Shown here piece by piece: positions 34,101 through 42,348 of a DNA stretch of 64,000 nt. The position numbers and the translations under genes were made by a program. The DNA lies in IMG/VR virus record IMGVR_UViG_3300047325_000130, positions 39,637 through 103,636 of that record. One strand, written 5' to 3'. The notes under the pieces are model-generated. The model had not been told where the DNA came from. It did not search any database and saw only the letters and a program-made list of their open reading frames with translations. How positions within the stretch are numbered: position 1 is the stretch's first letter; the number at the start of each line of letters is the position of its first letter. The stretch is from a virus.

Positions 34101-35320
34101 TAATCCCAACAGTTTTATCAACTTGGTATGCCGAACGAAAAAGTCTACAGGCCAAAGCAAAGGAATTTGATGCACTTGCATCAGCCGAAACTGATCCAGA
34201 TAAAAAGAAAGAACTATTGGCTCAATATGAGCATTATGATAGATTGCAATATATTAAGAAAATTCTTTTGAATTCTCTATATGGCGCGGTGGGAAATATG
34301 GGGTCGAGGTGGTTCGATGTTCGTATAGCTCAAAGTACAACTCTTAGTGGTAGATGCATTGCTAAGCATATGAATGGTAAAATTAATGATATCTTGACCG
34401 GAGACTATAATCATAAAGGCGCTGCGGTGATTTACTCGGATACAGATTCATCTTATTTCTCAGCCTACAAAGTAATGATGGACGAACCAGAGTTTGCTGA
34501 TTATGAATGGACACCGGAGAACGTTATTAAGTTATATGATAGCATAGGTGATATGACCAACGCATCATTCCCAGAATTTATGAAGCAAGCATTTAATTGT
34601 CCAGAAGAAAACGGTAAGCTTATTAAAGCATCTCGAGAACTTTGTGCAAGCAAAGGATTGTTTATTACCAAGAAACGTTATGCAGTTATGATTTTTGATA
34701 AGGAAGGCAAGAGAAAAGATAAAAACGGCCCCGGCGAAGTTAAAGTTATGGGTATGGATCTTAAAAGAAGTGACACACCCAAACCGGTACAAGAATTCTT
34801 ATTTGAAGTCTTAACTTCGGTTCTTACCGGCGGAACAAAAGAAACTGTTTTACAACAGATAGCTGATTTTAGAATTAAATTTAAAGATTGGCCAAGTTGG
34901 GAAAAAGGTAGTCCAAAGCGTGTTAATAATTTGACTTATTATGGTAATGTGAAAAACAATCAAGAGTCACCTGACGTAAGAAAAAGTTCAGTTAAGAAAA
35001 TGATTCCCGGGCATGTTCTAGCAAGTATTAACTGGAATAACCTAAAGAAAATATATAATGACGCATATAGCGTTCCTATTATGGATGGCGCAAAGGTTAT
35101 TGTTTGCAAGGTAAAGCCTAACCCCGCGGGTATCACAAGTGTAGCTTATCCAACAGATCAACATGTCTTACCAGAGTGGTTTAGAACCTTACCATTTGAT
35201 ACCGATTTAATGGAAACGACTCTGATTGATAAAAAAATTGGAAATTTATTAGATGTATTAAATTGGGATCTAAGTCAAGCCAAAAGTGATTCGAGTTTTT
35301 CAGATTTATTTCAATTTTAA
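31145..35320 (+). CDS. Family B DNA polymerase (T4 gp43-like) with intein
   Basis: 1391 residues; 946 after removal of the intein at residues 194-638. Exonuclease motif I is FDIETD (residues 106-111); motif II is restored by splicing as GWN-STSYDVPY. Polymerase motifs: A, DINSLYPST; B, KKILLNSLYGAVGN; C, YSDTDSSYF; plus KKRYA. The last residues FSDLFQF resemble the clamp-binding tail of T4 gp43. Replicates the phage genome with 3'-5' proofreading. AAGGAAA ribosome site. The clamp gene follows by 85 bases, the usual replication grouping. The lengths and order of motifs make the family assignment firm. Confidence 0.95.
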   Translation: MSYIDAIIDKEKNQIVVVERRNDGKRYYKTYPTEYLTYWPSEKGKFESIFGNKLEKYKTNNWKEFQKEIKLLSGKKLHESDINPIFRCLYENYRSLPAPDLNIGYFDIETDFSKDRGFSSSEEAFMPITAITIFVSNHNKNYTLVVAPKGITSGAAQSIVDKFENTLLCENEKQLLETFLMLIEDVDILTGWNCLDENSPIFLEDRIIKIKNCKSNQKLISGEQILKTHNSGKKEKLVIELDNGLIINSSEDHKFPIISKKFEKYTNLNQMKNNGQVMNLKSIEKHITDNHVYFKLELKGNNNLDLTWGQYIKNNLNLLLEYHWFDIVITEKNLKNKIWNFYKDCGKLESSGFTRSEYKNQTVPKLWSFKKHKGILTTEDIELLLNQDVMPIYLNKVRGVINVNMNEVIDKTYWKLLGFIFTDGFYSKYDNCFSICNKREDVISYYAELLNTQYKLKRQDNCYYANRNNGMLKLLSPFIYTNEWKKVINIELFSRCSISQFSQFISSSIDGDGSVGDSSVSICEFQNNSESFQTLFSWFGIYSNRRADNISVPFHEHNNQFLNMLELSHGDKKAKLLERRMFVTVGAPNKKLKQVYDKVEKSFYIRIRNIKRTGLMVCMFDIMTESQYFICNGAKVHNSTSYDVPYTHNRIIQVLGKEETRKLCLLGKFPKKREYTQYGKEQITYDLIGRVHIDYLDLYKKHVTHEMHSYRLDYVGEVEVGDRKTPYEGTLDQLYNNDFEKFIEYNRQDVLLLVKIDKKLKFIQLANEIAHTNTVLIPTTMGAVALIDQAIVNFAWNKNLHVPTRERETIEERNIRHLEEEESGVVGIVGAYVADPKPGLHDWIGGVDINSLYPSTIRALNMSPETVIGQIRSDFTDELIKSRMSSKILIDDAKVNLFGPDTYQKLLIDARTSKELSFADAWHEMFGTLEYNWIMDQTDTVLTIDFEDGSEVRATAAEIYELIFDGTNKWMLSANGTILDISKAGLIPTVLSTWYAERKSLQAKAKEFDALASAETDPDKKKELLAQYEHYDRLQYIKKILLNSLYGAVGNMGSRWFDVRIAQSTTLSGRCIAKHMNGKINDILTGDYNHKGAAVIYSDTDSSYFSAYKVMMDEPEFADYEWTPENVIKLYDSIGDMTNASFPEFMKQAFNCPEENGKLIKASRELCASKGLFITKKRYAVMIFDKEGKRKDKNGPGEVKVMGMDLKRSDTPKPVQEFLFEVLTSVLTGGTKETVLQQIADFRIKFKDWPSWEKGSPKRVNNLTYYGNVKNNQESPDVRKSSVKKMIPGHVLASINWNNLKKIYNDAYSVPIMDGAKVIVCKVKPNPAGITSVAYPTDQHVLPEWFRTLPFDTDLMETTLIDKKIGNLLDVLNWDLSQAKSDSSFSDLFQF
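31724..33058 (+). mobile_element. Intein with LAGLIDADG endonuclease in DNA polymerase exonuclease motif II
   Basis: 445 residues from Cys194 to Asn638 of the polymerase. Starts CLDENSPIFLED, has an SSEDHKF block (block B region), two LAGLIDADG-like motifs LLGFIFTDG and FISSSIDGDG, and ends GAKVHN with Ser as the +1 extein residue. All splice-critical residues (Cys1, penultimate His, terminal Asn, Ser+1) are present, so splicing is expected. Insertion is inside the Exo II motif between GWN and STSYDVPY. Confidence 0.9.
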
Positions 35321-35404
35321 AATTGATTACCGTAACAGTATATAGACACAATAGAATTAACAGATAGATAAAATTACAAAATAATAAAACGGAGCGTAAT
35401 AATA

Positions 35405-36157
35405 ATGGCAACAATTAAAGATGTAGCACAGGACTTAGTTAAGACTGTGATCAGCACAGGGTTTTTTGAAAAGATTAAAGTAGATGCAAGTACAAACGGT
35501 GTTGTAATCGAAGCAATGGATAACGAAAGAGAAGTAATCCTTAAGGGCAGTTTTAATGCGCCGTTGACAGAATTAACTGGTGCATTTGGTTTAAGTAATC
35601 TTAGTTTGCTAAGTCATATTACAAGTGATCCGGAATTTACTCATAAGGACAGTGATTTGTCTATTGTGTATAAAAAAGATTCTACATCTGGTGATGATGT
35701 TCCAACGGAATTTGCATATACAAACAAGAGTAAGAGTTATATTAACTATCGTTTCATGCCACAACAGTTGGTCCCGGCCCAACCTAAGTTTATTGAACCG
35801 TCTTGGGATGTAGTTATTACTCCGACAAAGAGTAATATTCAGCAGTTTGGCTGGGCAGCAAACGGACTTAGTCAATATGAACAATATTTCATACCTAAGA
35901 TTAAAGATGGCCAATTAAAATTCTTTATTGGTGATGATAACGCTGCAAGCCAACGGGGCGGCGTGGTATTTGCAGCTGATAGAACTGAAAAGTTTGACGG
36001 AGTTCACAAGTGGAAGATTGGCCATATTATGAGCGTTCTTAAGCTAGCTGATAGTACAGATTGTGAGATGGCATTTTCAACAAAGGGTGCAATTCAGATC
36101 ACTGTTAAGAGCGGCGTTGGTGCATATCGTTACATATTCCCAGCAAAGGTGAACTAA
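35405..36157 (+). CDS. Sliding clamp (T4 gp45-like)
   Basis: 250 residues (T4 gp45 is 228). MATIKDVAQDLVKTVISTGF then two-domain clamp pattern: DREVILKGSF, TELTGAFGLSNLSLLSHIT, and a C-terminal EMAFSTKGAIQITVKSGVGA with RYIFPAK. Trimeric processivity factor for the polymerase, and, in T4, the activator of late transcription. GGAGCG ribosome site. Directly downstream of the polymerase gene. Confidence 0.9.
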   Translation: MATIKDVAQDLVKTVISTGFFEKIKVDASTNGVVIEAMDNEREVILKGSFNAPLTELTGAFGLSNLSLLSHITSDPEFTHKDSDLSIVYKKDSTSGDDVPTEFAYTNKSKSYINYRFMPQQLVPAQPKFIEPSWDVVITPTKSNIQQFGWAANGLSQYEQYFIPKIKDGQLKFFIGDDNAASQRGGVVFAADRTEKFDGVHKWKIGHIMSVLKLADSTDCEMAFSTKGAIQITVKSGVGAYRYIFPAKVN

Positions 36158-36158
36158 A

Positions 36159-36447
36159 ATGCATATTCAAACATGCAATTGCACAGTTTCATTATAAAAC
36201 ATCTGTATACTCTCCCACATCACTACCCTCGTCATCAGCACAGTACTATTATGATAGTTTTTCTTCCGAATGGATTAAAATGTATGCGTTAGCATCTGCA
36301 AAAGAACTTTTAGGACTTGCATATCAAAATAATATTAAATCTGTGGGAGCAGATGTAGCAAAATTATTATTATTATCTGATGCACAAGATATGAAAAAAA
36401 CTTTAGAAAACAAAAATGGAAAATGGAAAGAAAGATGTCTGATATAA
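36159..36447 (+). pseudogene. Small phage protein, start uncertain or frameshifted
   Basis: The frame ending at 36447 reads SVYSPTSLPSSSAQYYYDSF, then SSEWIKMYALASAKELLGL, a protein-like composition, but it has no start codon of its own. ATG 36159, two bases after the clamp stop, is in another frame; one extra base near 36163-36166 would join them. Length would be about 95 residues. Function unknown. Confidence 0.35.
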
Positions 36448-36842
36448 TGCCTATACACCAATATCAAAGAGAGGCGGATGCAACAAAATCAACAACTTTT
36501 GTTATGCCGGGTCAAGAAAATAACCCAGCTTCGGTTCCTATTGATGTGCTACATGCTATGATAGGTATTGCAACAGAAAGTGGTGAGTTTCTAAATCCTG
36601 CAAAGAAAGCAATGTTTTACGGGTCTCCGATTGATTTTGTGAATCTGGATGAAGAAATTGGCGATCTTATGTGGTATATTGCAATCTATTGTAATTATAG
36701 AAACGTTGATATTGAGAAGATTTGTAAAACCAATAATGAAAAGTTAAAAGCTCGTTTTCCTAATAAGTTTACTGAGTTTCATGCCAATAACAGAGACTTG
36801 AATAAAGAAAGAGGTATATTGGAGTCAGGTAGTCATTCATAA
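36435..36842 (+). CDS. MazG-like nucleotide pyrophosphohydrolase
   Basis: 135 residues from ATG 36435 (36423 or 36447 also possible). HAMIGIATESGEFLNPAKKA and NLDEEIGDLMWYIAIY form the metal-binding E-x-x-E and E-x-x-D signature of the MazG/PRA-PH family. Would hydrolyse NTPs or a related nucleotide to the monophosphate; in phages proposed to adjust nucleotide or alarmone pools. Overlaps the previous frame. Confidence 0.8.
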   Translation: MSDIMPIHQYQREADATKSTTFVMPGQENNPASVPIDVLHAMIGIATESGEFLNPAKKAMFYGSPIDFVNLDEEIGDLMWYIAIYCNYRNVDIEKICKTNNEKLKARFPNKFTEFHANNRDLNKERGILESGSHS

Positions 36843-36850
36843 ATAGTTGA

Positions 36851-37084
36851 GTGTATTACTTTTTTGTTAAGCTTTTTGAAACAATTGTTGGATTTTCCAG
36901 GTCCCCGTTATTCTGGATATTCCTTATAAGTGCTGGGGTTTTTTCAGATAATTCAAATATAAATGGTTGGTCAAGCGAGTTAGCATTGCTTTTTGCAGCA
37001 TTTGCTACCTTGCTTTATCATGGCGGAAAGGCTATATTTAAAGAACTTATGAAACAAATTAAAATTCGAAAGAGAAAACCTTGA
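36851..37084 (+). CDS. Two-helix membrane protein
   Basis: 77 residues, GTG start. Hydrophobic segments at about 19-33 and 43-60, basic C terminus KIRKRKP. No motif known. Eight bases after the MazG-like gene. Confidence 0.5.
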   Translation: MYYFFVKLFETIVGFSRSPLFWIFLISAGVFSDNSNINGWSSELALLFAAFATLLYHGGKAIFKELMKQIKIRKRKP

Positions 37085-37148
37085 AAGCCAACGTAGTTAG
37101 TGAACTTAACGGTAATCAAATTGACAGCGCGTGTAGAGAAGTTTGGTT

Positions 37149-37958
37149 ATGAAAAATTATTATAAGTCTATTTTTATATCGGATATACATTTAGGAACAA
37201 CTGCTTGTAATGCTGATGCACTAAATGCATTTTTGAAAGAAAGTAAAAGCGATAATTTGTTTTTAATCGGCGATATAATTGATATGACTTCGTTAAAGAG
37301 ATCATGGAAATGGCCACAATCGCATAGTGATGTAATTAAGAAAATAATTAATCGTGCTAAAAATGGAACCAACGTCGTTTATATAATTGGTAACCATGAT
37401 TATCCTTTAAGAAACTGGTTGAATCACGGACTTGAGTTTGGAAATATCAAATTCTGTAATGAATACGACTATGTTTCTGTATCAGGAGATAATTGGTTAC
37501 TAACCCACGGAGATTTATTCGACAGTGTAATGTTGCATTCCTGGTTGGTAAGTTTAGGTGATCATTTATATACGATATTGTTAAAAACAAATACAGCGGT
37601 AAATTGGTTTAGATATAAATTTGGTTTAGGATTTTGGAGTTTAAGTAAGTGGGCTAAAGCCAACACTAAACAAGCGCTAAATTTTATTTTAAAATTTGAA
37701 GACCATTTAGCAAAATATGCAAAAGATAATGGATATGTTGGAGTTTTCGCCGGGCATATCCATTCTCCTGTAATGAAAGAATTGCATGGTATTATGTATA
37801 TGAATGATGGCGATTTTTGTGAAACATGCTCTGCGATAGTAGAACGTTTAGATGGTGTGTTTGAATTAAAAATTCTTCATTCAAATGGAAAAATGGAAAC
37901 CGTTACAGAATATAATCCAATTTATAAATCTATAATAAACGTCAAAAACATCGATTGA
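37149..37958 (+). CDS. Calcineurin-type metallophosphoesterase, LpxH-like
   Basis: 269 residues from ATG 37149. Full metal-binding set: SDIHLG (motif 1), GDIIDM (2), GNHDYP (3), THGDLFD (4), GHIHSP (5). Closest by pattern to UDP-2,3-diacylglucosamine hydrolase and relatives; substrate in the phage unknown. No promoter seen, so probably read through from the upstream genes. Confidence 0.8.
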   Translation: MKNYYKSIFISDIHLGTTACNADALNAFLKESKSDNLFLIGDIIDMTSLKRSWKWPQSHSDVIKKIINRAKNGTNVVYIIGNHDYPLRNWLNHGLEFGNIKFCNEYDYVSVSGDNWLLTHGDLFDSVMLHSWLVSLGDHLYTILLKTNTAVNWFRYKFGLGFWSLSKWAKANTKQALNFILKFEDHLAKYAKDNGYVGVFAGHIHSPVMKELHGIMYMNDGDFCETCSAIVERLDGVFELKILHSNGKMETVTEYNPIYKSIINVKNID

Positions 37959-37982
37959 CTTAACGTTCTTCTTGGTTACAAT
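37955..37982 (+). promoter_or_regulatory. Sigma70-type promoter
   Basis: TTGACT, 16-base spacer, TACAAT, followed by TTGGAGTTT ribosome site and ATG 38010. Confidence 0.65.
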
Positions 37983-38009
37983 AGAAATGTTGCAACCATT
38001 GGAGTTTAT

Positions 38010-38270
38010 ATGTCAAAAATTAAGATTGAAACTGGTATTCCGGTAGTAAACGCTCGAGCTTCGGTTAGTTTGTACGGTCCTAGAACCGAACTCACAATTG
38101 CTCTTCATAATCTTCAGAAGTCAGAATCTATTTTTGTTAAGAAGGGTAATCATCTAACGATTAAATCAGAACTACAAAGTGCTCGCAGAACTAAGGAAAA
38201 AGCTAAGTCAAAGACCCGTTTTGTTACACGTTTGGTAGATGGCGGCATTCGAATTTGGCGTACAAAGTAA
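38010..38270 (+). CDS. Small basic hypothetical protein
   Basis: 86 residues with its own promoter and terminator, so expressed as a single unit. TELTIALHNLQKSESIFVKKG and a basic tail (RRTKEKAKSKTRFVTRLV, then GGIRIWRTK). Possibly nucleic-acid binding; unproven. Confidence 0.6.
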   Translation: MSKIKIETGIPVVNARASVSLYGPRTELTIALHNLQKSESIFVKKGNHLTIKSELQSARRTKEKAKSKTRFVTRLVDGGIRIWRTK

Positions 38271-38304
38271 AGTAAGTTCTATAACTTAGAGAATGTCATC
38301 ACAA

Positions 38305-38332
38305 TATAGACCCGAATTAATCCGGGTCTATA
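38305..38332 (+). terminator. Intrinsic terminator
   Basis: 10-bp stem TATAGACCCG / CGGGTCTATA, loop of 8, followed by ATTTTG. Confidence 0.8.
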
Positions 38333-38352
38333 ATTTTGAGTAGGTATATCAT

Positions 38353-39357
38353 ATGAAGATTAGCATTGTTACTGATACTTCCCCTGCAATAAGTATTAAT
38401 GGTGTTTCTACGACTCTAAAAAATACAGTTTTGTGTTTAACCGAGTTGGGACATAATGTTCAAGTTATTGATCCGACTCAATTTAAAACAACTGGTAGCC
38501 CCGGATATCCGGAAGTACGATTGTCTCTAAATCCTTGGAAAATGTCAAAATTAATCAATGATTTCAAACCCGATGCTATCCATATTTCTACAGAAGGTCC
38601 ATTAGGCTTATTTGCTATTTTATATTGTCGTTATAAGAAAATTGAATACACTACCTCTTATCATACTAAGTTTCCAGAATATCTAAATCAATATTTTAAA
38701 TTACCGGTTGGTATTGGGTACACCTTCTTACGTTGGTTTCACAATAAAAGCTCTGCTGTATTAGTAACAACCGAAACTATGAAGAATGAACTTACTGCTC
38801 GCAAGTTTAAGAATATGGTAGTTTGGAATAGAGGTGTCGATCGTAAAATATTCAAACCACATTATCGCATTAGTACAAATCCTAAACCTATTTTGCTTTG
38901 CGTGAGTAGAATAAGTTCAGAGAAAAACCTAGAAGCATTTCTTAACATTTCAATGGATGCAGAAATGATTATGGTAGGCGATGGTCCTGATAGAGCAATG
39001 CTTGAAAAGAAATATCCGCATGTTAAATTTCTCGGGTATAAGCATGGAGAAGAATTGGCTAAGCTTTATGCACAAGCTGATGTTTTTGTATTTCCTAGCC
39101 TTACTGATACGTTTGGCATTGTGATGATCGAAGCTCTTTCTACAGGAACACCAGTAGCTTCATATCCTGTAACTGGACCAATTGATATTATTGAACAAGA
39201 TGTCAATGGATATATGAGTGACAATTTAGAAGAAGCTGTAGGTCACGCATATTATTTGAGTAGGAAGCAAGTTTACGAAAGTAGTCTTAAATGGACTTGG
39301 GAAGCAGCTACTAAAATATTTTTGGATAATTTAGCTGTAAATGCTAAAACAAATTAA
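38353..39357 (+). CDS. Glycosyltransferase family 4 (GT-B)
   Basis: 334 residues. INGVSTTLKNTVLCLTELGH in the N domain; C domain with LLCVSRISSEKNLEAFL, VGDGPDRAMLE, FLGYKHGEELAKLYAQADVFVFPSLTDT in outline, and the EALSTGTPVASYP donor-binding loop. Retaining GT4 type as in alpha-mannosyltransferases. First of three glycosyltransferases in 5 kb. Substrate could be a modified DNA base, a phage structural protein or a host glycan; not decidable here. Confidence 0.85.
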   Translation: MKISIVTDTSPAISINGVSTTLKNTVLCLTELGHNVQVIDPTQFKTTGSPGYPEVRLSLNPWKMSKLINDFKPDAIHISTEGPLGLFAILYCRYKKIEYTTSYHTKFPEYLNQYFKLPVGIGYTFLRWFHNKSSAVLVTTETMKNELTARKFKNMVVWNRGVDRKIFKPHYRISTNPKPILLCVSRISSEKNLEAFLNISMDAEMIMVGDGPDRAMLEKKYPHVKFLGYKHGEELAKLYAQADVFVFPSLTDTFGIVMIEALSTGTPVASYPVTGPIDIIEQDVNGYMSDNLEEAVGHAYYLSRKQVYESSLKWTWEAATKIFLDNLAVNAKTN

Positions 39358-39378
39358 ATTATAGCCAAAGTTACAATC

Positions 39379-39621
39379 ATGGATGGAATAAAATTATTAA
39401 CACTTGATGTAGGGCAATGGTTTAAATTAATATCAACGTCAGATGCCGAAGCACATGCAGGATATATAGTTATTACAAATAATTTAGAGACGGTAGTTAA
39501 ATTGTATTGGCCTGATAATTCTTCGGGTCTGCGACATATTACCAAAAATAATTCATCGACGATGGATTTTGAACTTATGTCTGAGGAAGAAACAATACAG
39601 TTTAAATTAAGCCAATTTTAA
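39379..39621 (+). CDS. Small hypothetical protein
   Basis: 80 residues: MDGIKLLTLDVGQWFKLIST, beta-rich middle, ending IQFKLSQF. No motif. Co-oriented with neighbours. Confidence 0.45.
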   Translation: MDGIKLLTLDVGQWFKLISTSDAEAHAGYIVITNNLETVVKLYWPDNSSGLRHITKNNSSTMDFELMSEEETIQFKLSQF

Positions 39622-39672
39622 AATTGTAAATTTATATCCTAATACGTCATAATAAAATAAAAAGAAGAGAGT

Positions 39673-40053
39673 ATGATGACACAAAAAACGTTTGTTTACA
39701 CAACCTTTCAAAAATCAGGGTACCATTACTTTCCTGGGGCCGATACGAACCCTGTTACAGCAACAGGAGATCAATACGATGTCTCCCATTTAGGTACAAG
39801 GCATATGCACTATTTTAATTTTAAGGTTTGGGTAGAAGTGACACATTCTAATCGTCAAATCGAATTCATACAGTTACGTCGTTGGATTGAAAATTTATAT
39901 TCAGAAAAACAAATTGAAGTAGATCATAAATCATGCGAAATGCTTGCAGAGGATTTATATACAAAACTATCTGCAAAATATCCTGGGGTTGAAATACGAA
40001 TTGATGTAAGCGAAGAAGGTATAAATGGGGCATATGTTGAGTTTACTGTATGA
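39673..40053 (+). CDS. QueD-like 6-carboxytetrahydropterin synthase family protein
   Basis: 126 residues, QueD size. YDVSHLGTRHMHYFNFKVWV gives three His ligands (His39, His44, His46) matching the QueD zinc site, then SNRQIEFIQLRRWIENLY (DF.xL-type segment), and DHKSCEMLAEDLY in the position of the acidic E loop. The catalytic Cys normally before HGH is absent. In the pathway QueD converts dihydroneopterin triphosphate to carboxytetrahydropterin, which QueE uses. FolE (50.6 kb), QueE (52.8 kb) and the DpdA-like gene (44.3 kb) are in the same window. Confidence 0.7.
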   Translation: MMTQKTFVYTTFQKSGYHYFPGADTNPVTATGDQYDVSHLGTRHMHYFNFKVWVEVTHSNRQIEFIQLRRWIENLYSEKQIEVDHKSCEMLAEDLYTKLSAKYPGVEIRIDVSEEGINGAYVEFTV

Positions 40054-40755
40054 CCTGGTTAGACAGCAGAGAAAAATTTGACAAAAGTTTTTTAATTGAA
40101 AGTCTAGAAAAAACTGGACCAAGAAATGACTTTAGTTTTTTATTAACTCTTATAAATGAAAAGAAGCAATATTTTCCAAATTCTGTAACCAAAGTAAAAG
40201 ATAATTGGATAAAATACCAAAGTAAGGAAATTTTATTATTTTGGTATGAGGATAATAATGAAATTTATATTGCGGCAGAATTTTCTATAGATCCATATAT
40301 TTTAACTGTCAACATAATAGGTAAGAATCTAAAATTTAAAAAATCATATCCATATGCATCAGATTTATATAGTGAAGTTTTAGAAGATTCTAAATCTAAT
40401 AATCCGGCAATTAAATTGTATAGTGATAAAAGTTTAAGTGAAGAAGGATTTAAAATTTGGCAAAGATTATTAGATAAAGGACATAAAATTTCGGTATATG
40501 ATGTTTCAGATAAAAATCATATTGAATTACAAAAAATTACAAATATTGATGATTTAAAAAAATATCATATGCAAGATCCAGAATTTCAAAAATATAGATA
40601 TGTTATTTCAGAAACTTCATATACTTCTGATTTAAATCATTTTTTTGTATTAAGAGAGTATCGTAGATTATCTGGAATTCTTTAATGAAACAGGAAAAAT
40701 ACGCTTTAAAACTTTAGAAATTTTATATACTGAAGATGATAGGATGGAAAAATAA
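40050..40755 (+). pseudogene. Conserved phage protein, frameshifted near its end
   Basis: From ATG 40050 (overlapping the QueD-like stop) the frame runs 211 residues, including AIKLYSDKSLSEEGFKIWQR, a block recurring in T4-like phages, and ends RRLSGIL. A second frame covers 40665-40755 (VDYLEFFNETGKIRFKTLEI). One missing base near 40662 would join them as one protein of about 234 residues. Role unknown. Confidence 0.5.
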
Positions 40756-40827
40756 ATGACGAAAAAACAAATAATTATTGTACCTATTGAAAAACTTGAA
40801 TCTGTTAAACTTTTGAAATTTTATTAA
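40756..40827 (+). pseudogene. N-terminal fragment of a glycosyltransferase paralogue
   Basis: MTKKQIIIVPIEKLES then frame end. The first 16 residues parallel MAKNIFVCPIEKLES of the gene at 41228. It is cut at about 40804 by the start of the minus-strand endonuclease remnant. Confidence 0.55.
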
Positions 40828-41173
40828 TAATATATTTTCCGTAACAAGGTCCTTTACCATTATTAACATAAGCTGTTTTTGAATAATCATATTTGTTTCC
40901 GTGAACATTAGTTGCATGGTTAATAAAAACTGATGTTGTAAATTTTGCTTTATTATTTTCATGCTTTTTTATTTTATGATAACATTCATAACAGCCTTGG
41001 CCGTTCATATGGCTAGCTGGTGTTTGTTCAAACTCTCCATGTGCTACACAGGTTATCTTGACTTTGCTATGTGCATCTTTATACTTAACATTATCATATA
41101 AGTATCTACCATGTGTATGCACATTTTTGAATCGAGATATCGCTTCTTCCTGTGTAAGTTTTCTTCTACTCAT
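40805..41173 (-). CDS. Homing-endonuclease-type DNA-binding protein (DUF723-like repeats), truncated
   Basis: 122 residues, ATG 41173 with AGGAACC site. Two copies of a phage homing-endonuclease repeat: VKITCVAHGEFEQTP...QGCYECYHK and the start of another, VHGNKYDYSKTAYVN. Full proteins of this type end in a Vsr/EDxHD nuclease domain, which is missing. Sits on the opposite strand between two glycosyltransferase 5' ends, like a mobile insertion. Confidence 0.6.
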   Translation of the reverse strand: MSRRKLTQEEAISRFKNVHTHGRYLYDNVKYKDAHSKVKITCVAHGEFEQTPASHMNGQGCYECYHKIKKHENNKAKFTTSVFINHATNVHGNKYDYSKTAYVNNGKGPCYGKYIINKISKV

Positions 41174-41227
41174 TATGGTTCCTATTTTTATCGTTCTGCT
41201 TGAAACATTTATACTTAAGGTTAGACA

Positions 41228-42340
41228 ATGGCAAAAAATATTTTCGTATGTCCTATAGAAAAATTAGAAAGCCGTTATTCTTGGAATTGGTATGACCATA
41301 TACCAAAACTATTAGACGCTGCAATCAAAACAAGAAATCTTGACATAGACGTAACCGTTATAGATGGTGACGATGTACCGCCTACACCCACCCCAGGCGC
41401 CTTTCTGGATTTTGGTGCCACCAACATATTCAAGAGTTCTCAACTGCTTATAATAGCTCAACTCTTTAGAGAAAACCGTGTAAAATCAGGGGATAAATTC
41501 TTATATACAGACGCTTGGAACCCTAATGTTATGCAGCTTCGTTATATGAGTAAATTATTAGGAATTGATGTAGAAATACATGGGTTGTGGCATGCCTCCT
41601 CCTCCGATCCTCAAGATTTTCTAGGGCGTTTAATAGGCGATGTGCCTTGGATAAGACATGCCGAAAAAGCAATGTTTGAATGTTTTGATACGAATTGGTA
41701 TGCAACCAAATTTAGTCGAGATTTACTAGATCCGTATTTGCACGATTACAGATACTCTACATCTGAAAAGATGATTACCTCCGCAAAAAAAACTAAGTTA
41801 ACTGGTTGGCCGATGGAATATCTAAAAGATATACTACAGCCATATGTAGCAACACCAAAAAAGAATCAAATTGTATTTCCCCATAGGTTAGCACCAGAAA
41901 AGCAATTGAATATTTTTAAAGATTTGGCTGCCTCTATGCCAGAATATGATTGGGTTGTATGTCAAGAACAAAAACTATCTAAGCCTAAATATCATCAAAT
42001 GTTAGCCGAAAGTAAAATATGTTTTTCTGCTAGCTTGCAAGAAACACTTGGAATCTCCCAATGCTTAGAAGCACCATTAGTAAATACTCTTCCTTTTACA
42101 CCAGATAGATTAAGTTATTCTGAAATATTTAACGATCATAAAGAGTTTTTATATCCAAGTAACTGGACTATTAATTGGGAAAGTTATTTGGTTAATAAAG
42201 AAAAGTTGATGTACAAAATATCTCAGCTCATGCAAGCATCAGATGAAACTATTAAGACTCTAACTCAATTCTATGTATCAGAAACCTTTAATCAATTTGG
42301 GTCATCGCATAATCTGGTAAATGAATTAATAAAAGACTAG
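41228..42340 (+). CDS. Glycosyltransferase (GT-B type)
   Basis: 370 residues, AAGG site before ATG 41228. C-terminal half has FPHRLAPEKQLNIFKDLAAS, DWVVCQEQKLSKP and the donor-site segment SLQETLGISQCLEAPLVNTLP. N-terminal domain with PTPTPGAFLDFGATNIFK and HGLWHASSSDP. This type occurs in other myoviruses, where the acceptor is generally unknown. Confidence 0.75.
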   Translation: MAKNIFVCPIEKLESRYSWNWYDHIPKLLDAAIKTRNLDIDVTVIDGDDVPPTPTPGAFLDFGATNIFKSSQLLIIAQLFRENRVKSGDKFLYTDAWNPNVMQLRYMSKLLGIDVEIHGLWHASSSDPQDFLGRLIGDVPWIRHAEKAMFECFDTNWYATKFSRDLLDPYLHDYRYSTSEKMITSAKKTKLTGWPMEYLKDILQPYVATPKKNQIVFPHRLAPEKQLNIFKDLAASMPEYDWVVCQEQKLSKPKYHQMLAESKICFSASLQETLGISQCLEAPLVNTLPFTPDRLSYSEIFNDHKEFLYPSNWTINWESYLVNKEKLMYKISQLMQASDETIKTLTQFYVSETFNQFGSSHNLVNELIKD

Positions 42341-42348
42341 TCCGCCTT

